DNA of 6,069 bases, taken from assembly GCA_013205335.1 (NCBI GenBank), contig JABMNB010000038.1:1-6069 (forward strand). Reading direction: 5' to 3'. Within the stretch, counting starts at the first letter, position 1, and each line of letters begins with the position of its first letter. This stretch comes from Rhodospirillales bacterium. GTDB lineage: Bacteria > Pseudomonadota > Alphaproteobacteria > Reyranellales > Reyranellaceae. Shown in pieces: positions 1 through 6,048 of the stretch. The notes below the pieces were generated by a model. The model made no database searches. It was given only the letters and a program-made list of their open reading frames with translations, and was not told the DNA's origin. Made by a program: the position numbers and the translations under genes.

Positions 1-1340
1 AGGGTTACCGGCCCGAGCTCGACGAGCAGCGCACCCTGCGCGACGACAGCCGCAAGACCGTGGCGGGTCTCGAAGTCAAATACCGGGCGTCCTCGGGCGT
101 GCCGTCGCTGAAGATCCGGCACAACAACATGATCGGCTACCATATCGAGGTGACGGCGACTCACGCCGACAAGCTCGACCTGGCAACCTTGGGATTCACG
201 CGGCGGCAATCCATGTCGAACGCCACGCGCTTCAGCACGGCCGAGCTGGCCGATCTCGAAACCCGCATCGGCCGCGCCGCCGACCAGGCGCTGGCGCTGG
301 AACTCGCCGTGTTCGAGGAGCTGGTCGCCAAGGTCATGGCGGTGTCGGCGTCGATCGCCGCGGCCGGCCGCGCTCTGGCGTGGCTCGACGTCGCCTCGGC
401 GCTGGCCGAGCTGGCGGCCAGCAGCAACTATGTGCGGCCGGCGCTCAGCGACGATCCTTCCTTCTCGATCGAGGGCGGCCGCCATCCCGTCGTCGAGGCG
501 GCGCTGGCCCGCCAGGGCGGCGCGGGCTTCGTGCCCAACGACTGCGCGCTGGGAACGGAGCGCCGTCTGTGGCTGCTGACCGGCCCCAACATGGCCGGCA
601 AATCGACCTTCCTGCGCCAGAACGCATTGATCGCCGTGATGGCCCAGGCCGGCGCCTTCGTGCCGGCCAAGGCCGCCACCATCGGTATCGTCGACCGCCT
701 GTTCAGCAGGGTCGGCGCCGCCGACGACCTGGCGCGCGGCCGCCCGACCTTCATGGTCGAGATGGTCGAGACCGCGGCGATCCTGAACCAGGCGACATCG
801 CGGAGCCTGGTCATCCTCGACGAGATCGGCCGCGGCACCGCGACCTTCGACGGCCTGTCGATCGCCTGGGCGACGCTCGAGCATCTGCACGACGTCAACA
901 GATGCCGCGCCCTGTTCGCCACGCACTATCACGAGCTGGGCGCGCTGAAAGAGCGTCTCGACGCGCTGGCGCCCTACACGATGCGCGTCAAGGAATGGCA
1001 GAACGAGGTCGTGTTCCTGCACGAGGTCGCGCCGGGCGCGGCCGACCGCTCCTATGGCATCCACGTCGCGCAACTCGCCGGCCTTCCCGCCGCCGTCGTG
1101 TCGCGCGCCGAAGAGGTACTGGCGGTGCTGGAGAAGGGCGAGCAGTCGGGCGCGGTGACGCGCCTCGCCGACGACCTGCCGCTGTTCGCCGCCGCGCCGG
1201 CCCGTCCCCCCAGCGGCACCGCGAAGACGAAAGAGTCCGAAGTCGAGAAGGCCCTGGCCCAAATCAACCCCGACGAACTCTCCCCGCGCGAGGCGCTTGA
1301 TGCCCTCTACGCGCTGCGCCAGCGGTTGCCGGCGTCATAG
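1..1340 (+). CDS. mutS: DNA mismatch repair protein MutS, C-terminal half (5' end outside window)
   Basis: MutS recognises base mismatches and small loops in new DNA and uses ATP to recruit MutL. The frame is open from base 3 (GYRPELDEQR...), before the first GTG at 60, and this upstream peptide matches MutS, so the true start lies left of the window; about 446 codons of a usual 850-900 are present. Visible in order: the end of the lever/clamp region with SLKIRHNN and GY.IEV (about 108-155), lever helices, then the ATPase domain with Walker A GPNMAGKST (582-608), FSRVGAADDLARGR (about 702-743), Walker B LVILDE with Asp-Glu at 819-824 followed by GRGTATFDG, and the His switch THYHEL (921-938). 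The tail EVEKALAQINPDELSPREAL resembles the C-terminal MutS helices. Stop is TAG at 1338-1340. Odd: the signature loop reads GRPTFMVEM where MutS proteins have GRSTFMVEM; Pro is encoded by CCG at 744-746. The gene converges on the methionine synthase-like gene. Family identity is certain. Confidence 0.97.
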   Translation, partial: GYRPELDEQRTLRDDSRKTVAGLEVKYRASSGVPSLKIRHNNMIGYHIEVTATHADKLDLATLGFTRRQSMSNATRFSTAELADLETRIGRAADQALALELAVFEELVAKVMAVSASIAAAGRALAWLDVASALAELAASSNYVRPALSDDPSFSIEGGRHPVVEAALARQGGAGFVPNDCALGTERRLWLLTGPNMAGKSTFLRQNALIAVMAQAGAFVPAKAATIGIVDRLFSRVGAADDLARGRPTFMVEMVETAAILNQATSRSLVILDEIGRGTATFDGLSIAWATLEHLHDVNRCRALFATHYHELGALKERLDALAPYTMRVKEWQNEVVFLHEVAPGAADRSYGIHVAQLAGLPAAVVSRAEEVLAVLEKGEQSGAVTRLADDLPLFAAAPARPPSGTAKTKESEVEKALAQINPDELSPREALDALYALRQRLPAS

Positions 1341-1360
1341 TCGCATCAACACTTTCCTTC

Positions 1361-1386
1361 TCATCCCGAGCGCGGCAAGGGACGAC
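1361..1386. repeat. Possible degenerate intergenic repeat between convergent genes
   Basis: The 70-base gap between the mutS stop (1340) and the stop of the opposing gene (1411) holds TCATCCCGAG at 1361-1370, then CGCGGCAAGGGACGA at 1371-1385. TCATCCC and GGGACGA can pair at six of seven positions around an 11-base loop. From memory, TCATCCCGAGC..GAGGGA elements are frequent between genes in alphaproteobacteria, but only one copy is visible, so this rests on resemblance. There is no T-run on either strand, so an intrinsic terminator is not supported. The rest of the gap shows nothing recognisable. Confidence 0.3.
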
Positions 1387-1410
1387 AATGGTGGGTGGTC
1401 GAAGAGACGC

Positions 1411-2430
1411 TTATGCGAAAGCCTTCCGCGCCAGCGCCGCGCCCTCGGAGAGCGCGCGCAGCTTGCCGTAGGCGACGCCGAGCGTCATCGGGGCCATGCC
1501 GCAGTTGGTGCAGGCCTGGATGCGCTCGGGATCGACGAACTCGGTCGCGAGCTTCAGCGTTGCGGCTACTTCCTCGGGCGTCTCGATCCTGTCGGAGGCG
1601 ACGTTGATGGCGCCCACCAGGACCGTCTTGGTCTTCAAGAGCTTCATCAGCTCGGGCGGCACGTGGCTGTCGCGGCATTCCAGCGAGACCTGCTGGATCG
1701 AGCTGCGGTCGAGCGCCGGGAAGGTCTGCTCGTACTGACGCCAGCTCTCGCCCAGCGTCTCCTTCCACTTGTTGTTGGCCTCGATGCCGTAGCCGTAGCA
1801 GATGTGCACGGCGGTGGTGCACTTGAGTCCTTCGGCCGCCTTCTCCAGCGCCGGCACGCCCCAGTCGATCGTCTCGTTGAGGTAGACGTTGAAGGCGGGC
1901 TCGTCGAATTGCACGACATCGACGCCGAGCGCTTCGAGGTCCTTCGCCTCCTGGTTCAAGAGCTCGGCGAAGGCGAAGGCCATCTTCACGCGGTCGCCGT
2001 AATAGCCGTCGGCCAGCGTGTCGATCAGCGTCATCGGGCCGGGCAGCGTGAACTTGAGCTTGCGCGACGTCGCGGCGCGGGCGATCCGCGCCTCGCGCTC
2101 GTGCACGAACATGCGGCGCTTCAGCGCCGAGGTGACGGTCGGGCAATCGGCGTCGTAGCGGTTGTTGCGGATGCCCATGCGCACCTTCTTGTCGAAGTCG
2201 ACGCCGTCGACCTCGGCCAGGAAGCCGTGCACGAAATGCTGCCGCGCCTGCTCGCCGTCGCTCACGATGTCGAGGCCGGCCTCTTCCTGGCGGCGGATGG
2301 CGAGGAACGTCGCATCGTCCTTGGCCTCGAACAGCGGCTGGCCGGAGAGCGTCCACGGCGCCCACAGCACGTTGGGCGTGGCCAGCCAGGCCGGCTTGGG
2401 CAGGCTGCCCGCGAGCGTCGTCTCGAACAT
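1411..2430 (-). CDS. Cobalamin-independent methionine synthase core protein (MetE C-terminal domain only; MesD-like)
   Basis: A 339-residue protein with only the catalytic barrel of MetE, the zinc enzyme that methylates homocysteine to methionine; full MetE is about 750 residues with an additional N-terminal domain. Zinc ligands are recognisable: His209 and Cys211 in HICYGYG, Glu251 in VSLECRDS, Cys310 in CTNCGMAP. Other core motifs are AGSLPKP (7-13), DGEQ (58-61), LPGPMT (129-134) and QFDEPAF (174-180). The whole barrel is present, so this is a complete short-family protein, not a broken metE. AGSLPKP.WLA, DGEQ.RQHF and CTNCGMAP best fit, from memory, the folate-independent MesD group, which works with a DUF1852 partner (MesX) in Acinetobacter; no such partner is in the window. 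The methyl donor is therefore unknown. Start ATG at 2430 is chosen for a Shine-Dalgarno GAGGAA (2436-2441) five bases upstream and because the N-terminus matches the family. It starts 13 bases after hemY, so cotranscription is likely. Core-MetE membership is firm; the MesD assignment is moderate. Confidence 0.9.
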   Translation of the reverse strand: MFETTLAGSLPKPAWLATPNVLWAPWTLSGQPLFEAKDDATFLAIRRQEEAGLDIVSDGEQARQHFVHGFLAEVDGVDFDKKVRMGIRNNRYDADCPTVTSALKRRMFVHEREARIARAATSRKLKFTLPGPMTLIDTLADGYYGDRVKMAFAFAELLNQEAKDLEALGVDVVQFDEPAFNVYLNETIDWGVPALEKAAEGLKCTTAVHICYGYGIEANNKWKETLGESWRQYEQTFPALDRSSIQQVSLECRDSHVPPELMKLLKTKTVLVGAINVASDRIETPEEVAATLKLATEFVDPERIQACTNCGMAPMTLGVAYGKLRALSEGAALARKAFA

Positions 2431-2435
2431 GTCGT

Positions 2436-2441
2436 TTCCTC
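2436..2441 (-). promoter_or_regulatory. Ribosome binding site of the methionine synthase-like gene
   Basis: On the minus strand GAGGAA stands five bases before the ATG at 2430. It lies wholly inside the 13-base gap after the hemY stop, so the gene has its own good initiation site despite being packed against hemY. Confidence 0.75.
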
Positions 2442-2443
2442 GT

Positions 2444-3838
2444 TCAGCTTGTCGTGTTGTTCGTAGCCGACGTGGGCGTCGATAGGGATTTCGACGCCGG
2501 CAGCGCCATCGCCGGCGAGGTCTCGGGCGGCAGGATCTGGCCGTAGGTGCCCGGTGCGCGCCACTGCAGGGTGCCGAAGGCGCCGCAGCTCTCGCAGACC
2601 GGCCGCCAGGCTTCGTGATGGGCGCCGCACGAGGAGCAACGCCAGGCGCGATCGGCCGGCGCGTCGGTGGCGCGGGCCAGCCACTCGCGCACCTTCTCGG
2701 GGCCCGACTGCGCGCGCTCCTCGACCTCGGCCATCAGGCGGCAGACCCGCGTCGAAGGATTGGTGCCGGCGGCGGCGTCGAGATGGCGGCGCGCCTCGCC
2801 CCACAGGCCGGCGTCGAGCGACGCCTGCGCCAGCGCGAGATGGCTCTCGATGTCCGAGGGATTCTGTGCGGCCAGCCGGCGCACGACGCCGATGCGCTTC
2901 AACGCCTCGGTCTCGCCCGACGCTTCGACATAGAGCGTGGCGAGATCGGGATGCGGCGCCACCGACCAGCCGCGCTCGATCGTCTTCATCGCCTTCTTCG
3001 GGTCGCCGGCCTTGAGTTGCAGCTCGGCGAGCCGCTGCGTCGCGGCGATGCGCTCCGGCGCCAGGCCGAACGCTTCGCGGGCCAGCGCCAGAGCATCGCC
3101 CGAGCGGCCCTCGCGCTCGGCCTCGCGGCTGCGCTCGACCTCGAGCAGTGCCTTCAGGTTGCGGCCCTTGTCCGACGAGACGACCTTGCGGCGGATGCCC
3201 GACTCCAGCGTTTCCTGGGCGGCCTTCCACTGGCCGACCTGGGCCTGCATGTCGAACAGTGAATGCACCACCCACGGCGTCTGCGGCCGCAGCCTGAAGG
3301 CGCGTTCGGCATGGGCCAGCGCCTGGGCCTGGTCGCCGTCGCGCAGCGACTGGCCGATCAGGCCGCGCAGCCCGAGGAAGGCCATCTGGTCGTCGTCGAG
3401 CATGGCGGTGAAGGCGCGCCGAGCGCCGTCGCGGTCGCCGGTGAGCTGGGCGGCCTGCGCCGACAGAAGCAGCGTCAGCGCCGGTTCCGACAGGAGCTGC
3501 TCGGCCTTGCGTGCGTGTTTCTGGGCTTCCACGCCATCGCCGGCGGCGACGGCGGCGAGGCCCTGGGTCAGCTCGCGATAGCCGCGCCGGCGGCGGCTCT
3601 CGCCCCAGCCTTCGAGCAGCGCGCCGGGGGCGCCGACGATCCAGCGATAGAGGAGCCATCCGCCGAGGCTGACCAGGATCAGCACGACCACCGAGATCAT
3701 CAGTACGCCGACGCTGGTGTCGAGGCGCCAGCCGCGGAACTCGGCGGTGACGGAGCCCGGTCGCTCGGCCAGCCAGACCGCCCCCAGCATCGCCACGATG
3801 GCGAAGACGAACCAGATGATGGTGCGCAGCATCGTCAT
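2444..3838 (-). CDS. hemY: HemY-type inner-membrane TPR protein with C-terminal four-Cys zinc ribbon
   Basis: A 464-residue protein of the proteobacterial HemY family encoded after hemD; it is not the Bacillus HemY protoporphyrinogen oxidase. Its exact role is unsettled; family members are linked to late heme synthesis and thought to act as membrane scaffolds. Two hydrophobic segments are visible, about residues 4-24 (LRTIIWFVFAIVAMLGAVWL) and 44-66, with WRLDTSVGVL between them, as in the HemY N-terminal domain. From about residue 85 to 390 come repeated helical pairs of TPR character, such as GDRDGARRAFTAML, GDPKKAMKTIERGW and GLWGEARRHLDAA. Residues 399-428 form a metal-binding knuckle, Cys401-x2-Cys404-x10-Cys415-x2-Cys418, followed by F.TLQW. 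The last 35 residues are Pro/Ser/Thr-rich and probably disordered. Start ATG at 3838 lies 8 bases after the fusion gene stop with only a weak Shine-Dalgarno, so translational coupling is likely; a second ATG two codons on (3832) is an alternative. Confidence 0.92.
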   Translation of the reverse strand: MTMLRTIIWFVFAIVAMLGAVWLAERPGSVTAEFRGWRLDTSVGVLMISVVVLILVSLGGWLLYRWIVGAPGALLEGWGESRRRRGYRELTQGLAAVAAGDGVEAQKHARKAEQLLSEPALTLLLSAQAAQLTGDRDGARRAFTAMLDDDQMAFLGLRGLIGQSLRDGDQAQALAHAERAFRLRPQTPWVVHSLFDMQAQVGQWKAAQETLESGIRRKVVSSDKGRNLKALLEVERSREAEREGRSGDALALAREAFGLAPERIAATQRLAELQLKAGDPKKAMKTIERGWSVAPHPDLATLYVEASGETEALKRIGVVRRLAAQNPSDIESHLALAQASLDAGLWGEARRHLDAAAGTNPSTRVCRLMAEVEERAQSGPEKVREWLARATDAPADRAWRCSSCGAHHEAWRPVCESCGAFGTLQWRAPGTYGQILPPETSPAMALPASKSLSTPTSATNNTTS

Positions 3839-3846
3839 GGCAGGGC

Positions 3847-5079
3847 CTACCGTGCCGCGCCGAGCAGGGTGACGGCCTGCGAGGAGATCTGGTCGGCCGC
3901 CTGCTTGGCCGCGAGATGGGCCCCGGCGCGCGACAGCCAGCCGGCGGTGGCGCGCGCGGTCTGCGGCGGCAACGACTTGACCAGCGCGACGGCCTTGGGC
4001 AGGTCGCCGGCTTCGAGCGCGGCCTCGGCCCGCGCGAGCTTGGCGTCGCTGCCGTCGCCCTCGACATCGTTGCCGACGCGGCGCAGCGAGATCAGCCCAC
4101 GCACCTTGCCGAGCAGCCGCTCGCCGAACGAATCGTCGGCGAGATCGTCGGCCAGCGCGGCTTTGGCGACGGCGGGAAAGTCCGCCACCAGCGACGGGCG
4201 CGAGGCGACGCCGTTCTGCGCATGGGTCTGCAGCAGGGCGACGCTCTCGGTGAGTCTGGCATCGCCTTGAGCCAGCGGCGCCAGCAGGGCGAGATCGGTG
4301 GCGAAGGGCAGGCCCGACTCGACGGCCGCGCTCAGCCGCGCCGCGACGCCGATCAGGGCGGAGGCCCGCGCGGCGCTCATGGCCTTCTGCTCGCCGACGT
4401 TCCGGGCGGTGTGCTCGCCGCGCGCCTTTTCGACGGCCTCGGCCAGCATCCTGGTCTGGTCGCGCTGCACGGCGACCGTCTGGTCAATGGTCTGCACCGT
4501 GTTGCGCATCGTGGCGATCTCGAGCCGCAGGGTGGCGAGTTCCTTTTCCTGTTCCGGGTTGGGGGCCGTGGGCGCCGGGGCTGTCGGTGCCGGGGCTGGC
4601 GCCGCCGGCACGGGCGTCGCCGCACGGACTTCCAGCGCCTCGACCTTGCTGCGCAACTCGGCGATCGCCGGATCGGGGCCGCTGCCGGCGGGGCTGGCAG
4701 GGCTGCCGGGTCGCTCCGCCGCGGCGGCCGAGGCGGCGCGGACGCGCTTCTCGAGGTCGTCGAGCCGCGTCGAGATCTCGCGCCTGGCCGCGTCCACCGA
4801 GGCGTTGGCGACGGCGGCCGCATCCTGGCGGACCTGCTGGAGGTCGAGCGCCGGTGCGGGCGGGACGGCCGCCCCACCTTGCCCCTGCCACAACGCGCGT
4901 AGCTCGGCCGGCCAGTACGGCAGGCTGATCAGCGCGCCGGCCAGCACCAGGCAGGAGGCGACCACGCCGGTGATGAAGGCGCCGACCACCCCCAGGCCGC
5001 CGCGGACCTGGACGGGGGGAGGCGTCGCGGCGGTCACCGGCGGCGGGGTGGTGTCGGGAGAAGAAGGTGTGTCGCTCAT
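3847..5079 (-). other. Candidate separate mitofilin/Mic60-like product from an internal start
   Basis: Within the HemD fusion, the ATG at 5077-5079 (Met261) begins MSDTPSSPDTTPPP, a typical soluble N-tail just ahead of the membrane span. It would give a 410-residue protein, reasonable for a free-standing alphaproteobacterial mitofilin, and is preceded by AGAAGGA (5089-5095) nine bases away. Mic60 family proteins shape inner membranes, notably mitochondrial cristae and alphaproteobacterial intracytoplasmic membranes. This is listed as an alternative product of the same frame, not a second gene; use of this start is inferred from sequence only. Confidence 0.5.
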
Positions 5080-5859
5080 GATGCTCGGTCCTTCTACGGC
5101 GGCCCTGTCGGAAGCCGTGGGGTCAGCCCCCTGAACAGCTACGGGCAGCCGGTCGATCTCGTCCAGCACGGACTGGCGGGTCGGGCGTGCCGCCGCCACC
5201 GTCGCCTTGAATGGCAGGGCGCTCAAGGGTTCGAGCGCCGCAGGGCTGATGGCAATGGCGGTGATGGTGGACAGGGAGCCGGAAAGCCCGGCCTCCTGCA
5301 CCAGCCGGGCGAAGAGCGCCGAGGCGCGCGGCGAAAAGAACATCGCCGCGTCGAGCGCACGTGCCTGCAGGGCCGCCCGCGCCGAATCGGGCAGCGTCGT
5401 CTCCTCGCGCGCATCGTACAGCGCCGCGCGGCGCACCTCGAAACCATCGGCGGCGAGAGAGGCGGCGAAATCCTGGGCGATCGCGACGCCGGATACATGA
5501 AGAAGAGGACCGGCCTTGGGGTCGAGGCGTTCTCGCACGAGGTCCGCGAGCGCGTCGCCGTTGCCCGCGGCAGAGGAGACGGACGCAAAGCCCAGCCCCT
5601 CGGCGGTCGAGGCGGTCGTGTCGCCGACGGCCAGGATGGGTTTGCCGCGCTGTTCGCTGGCCTGGGCCAGCGCCCGCGCGCCGTTGGCGCTGCTCAGCAG
5701 AACCGCCTGGCATTCGAACAGATCCGTCGCGAAGTCGGCGCCCGGGTGGAGGATTTCGAGACGGAACAGCGGCGCGATGACGGGGACATGACCGCGCTCG
5801 GCGAGCGCCGTCGCCAGCGTCGTCGCCTCGCGTTCCGGCCGGGTGATCAGCACGCGCAT
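3847..5859 (-). CDS. hemD: Uroporphyrinogen-III synthase HemD fused in frame to a mitofilin/Mic60-like inner-membrane protein
   Basis: One 670-codon frame joins two proteins that are usually separate neighbours in alphaproteobacteria. Residues 1-240 are HemD, which closes and inverts ring D of hydroxymethylbilane to give uroporphyrinogen III in the cytoplasm: MRVLITRPE at the start, LLHVSGVAIAQDF (119-131), a Tyr in AALYDAREE (145-153), MFFSPRASALF (173-183), AIAISPAAL (201-209) and ARPTRQSVLDEI (224-235). Residues 241-260 are a linker. Residues 261-670 look like a complete mitofilin protein: a Pro/Thr-rich cytoplasmic stretch, one membrane span (about 288-313), charged helices of coiled-coil type (about 336-381 and 436-485) separated by an Ala/Pro-rich linker, and a C-terminal mitofilin domain (LIGVAARLSAAVESGLPF; GLISLRRVG; ARAEAALEAGDLPKAV). 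The expected topology is HemD inside, coiled coil in the periplasm. ATG at 5859 is preferred because GGAGG (5864-5868) lies four bases upstream; the GTG just before it (5862) would be only one base away. Stop TAG at 3847-3849. Family calls are firm; whether the cell makes the full fusion is not shown. Confidence 0.9.
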   Translation of the reverse strand: MRVLITRPEREATTLATALAERGHVPVIAPLFRLEILHPGADFATDLFECQAVLLSSANGARALAQASEQRGKPILAVGDTTASTAEGLGFASVSSAAGNGDALADLVRERLDPKAGPLLHVSGVAIAQDFAASLAADGFEVRRAALYDAREETTLPDSARAALQARALDAAMFFSPRASALFARLVQEAGLSGSLSTITAIAISPAALEPLSALPFKATVAAARPTRQSVLDEIDRLPVAVQGADPTASDRAAVEGPSIMSDTPSSPDTTPPPVTAATPPPVQVRGGLGVVGAFITGVVASCLVLAGALISLPYWPAELRALWQGQGGAAVPPAPALDLQQVRQDAAAVANASVDAARREISTRLDDLEKRVRAASAAAAERPGSPASPAGSGPDPAIAELRSKVEALEVRAATPVPAAPAPAPTAPAPTAPNPEQEKELATLRLEIATMRNTVQTIDQTVAVQRDQTRMLAEAVEKARGEHTARNVGEQKAMSAARASALIGVAARLSAAVESGLPFATDLALLAPLAQGDARLTESVALLQTHAQNGVASRPSLVADFPAVAKAALADDLADDSFGERLLGKVRGLISLRRVGNDVEGDGSDAKLARAEAALEAGDLPKAVALVKSLPPQTARATAGWLSRAGAHLAAKQAADQISSQAVTLLGAAR
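5089..5095 (-). promoter_or_regulatory. Internal Shine-Dalgarno AGAAGGA before Met261 of the fusion
   Basis: Minus-strand AGAAGGA lies nine bases upstream of the in-frame ATG at 5077-5079, at the boundary between the HemD linker and the mitofilin part. It could be a relic of a formerly separate gene or a working reinitiation or internal initiation site. Confidence 0.5.
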
Positions 5860-5863
5860 CACG

Positions 5864-5868
5864 CCTCC
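5864..5868 (-). promoter_or_regulatory. Ribosome binding site of hemD fusion, deciding the start
   Basis: The minus strand reads GGAGG, then C, GTG, ATG. The ATG at 5859 is four bases from GGAGG and the GTG at 5862 only one base away, so the ATG is the likelier initiator. It also places MRVLITRPE at the very N-terminus, as in HemD proteins. Confidence 0.75.
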
Positions 5869-5905
5869 GTAGCCGGGGCGTCCGGCCGACGCAATCGAGA
5901 ACCGG

Positions 5906-5950
5906 CCTCATGCTGAGGAGGCTGCGAAGCAGCCGTCTCGAAGCACGGGC
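5906..5950 (+). repeat. Palindromic intergenic repeat, copy 1
   Basis: The unit folds as two small hairpins: CCTCA-TGC-TGAGG (5906-5918), then one A, then GGCTGC-GAA-GCAGCC (5920-5934), followed by GTCTCGAAG and CACGGGC. Both stems pair perfectly. The layout matches copy 2 on the other strand and the start of copy 3 at 6049. It resembles the CCTCATCCTGAGGAG...CTCGAAGGATGGGC repeats that I recall as abundant between genes in alphaproteobacteria. Confidence 0.75.
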
Positions 5951-5969
5951 TACACGCACCGCGTCTGTT

Positions 5970-6012
5970 GCCCACCCTTCGAGACGCCATGCTTCGCACG
6001 GTTCCTCAGAGG
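5970..6012 (-). repeat. Palindromic intergenic repeat, copy 2 (inverted)
   Basis: Read on the minus strand this is CCTC-TGAGG, two A, then CCGTGC-GAA-GCATGG, C, GTCTCGAAG, GGTGGGC. The GAA loop and the GTCTCGAAG tail equal copy 1, while the stem differs yet still pairs with one G-T wobble. The first hairpin has lost four bases relative to copy 1. With copy 1 it forms a large imperfect inverted repeat (arms 5906-5943 and 5977-6012, 33-base loop), so the pair could fold into one long cruciform or RNA hairpin upstream of hemD. Confidence 0.7.
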
Positions 6013-6023
6013 CTGGCCGGAAA

Positions 6024-6040
6024 TGAATTGAATCAATTCA
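6024..6040. repeat. 17-base AT-rich palindrome
   Basis: TGAATTGA-A-TCAATTCA is a perfect inverted repeat with 8-base arms and a single central base, conspicuous because the surroundings are very GC-rich. It lies between repeat copies 2 and 3, about 165 bases upstream of the hemD start. A dimeric regulator site is possible, but no known operator was matched. Confidence 0.5.
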
Positions 6041-6048
6041 AGCACTTA

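Noticed and set aside
60..62. GTG as the mutS start codon
   Set aside because: The frame stays open and MutS-like upstream to base 3, so this is an internal Val codon and the gene is cut by the window edge.
1341..1410. Bidirectional intrinsic terminator between mutS and the opposing gene
   Set aside because: Only a mismatched seven-base stem is present and there is no T-run after it on either strand.
1297..2466. Long open frame on the plus strand opposite the methionine synthase-like gene
   Set aside because: Its translation is compositionally biased (Arg, Gly, Leu, Val, His rich) with no motif, and the opposite strand encodes a clear MetE-family protein with all zinc ligands. It is a GC-rich antisense shadow.
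2262..4067. 601-codon open frame on the minus strand across hemY
   Set aside because: It is out of frame with hemY, extremely Arg/Pro/Ala-rich, lacks domains, and crosses the boundaries of three recognised genes.
4560..4620. Short tandem repeat in the mitofilin linker
   Set aside because: The Pro/Ala-rich coding stretch gives repetitive bases, but there is no regular unit beyond PAPAP/TAPAPTAP low complexity, which is normal for mitofilin linkers.
3916..4902. Plus-strand open frame opposite the mitofilin domain
   Set aside because: It is Gly/Arg-rich without recognisable motifs, and the opposite strand carries a coherent membrane span, coiled coils and mitofilin domain.
5860..5862. GTG at 5862 as the start of the hemD fusion
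   Set aside because: It is only one base from the GGAGG ribosome site; the ATG immediately after it has workable spacing and gives the usual HemD N-terminus.
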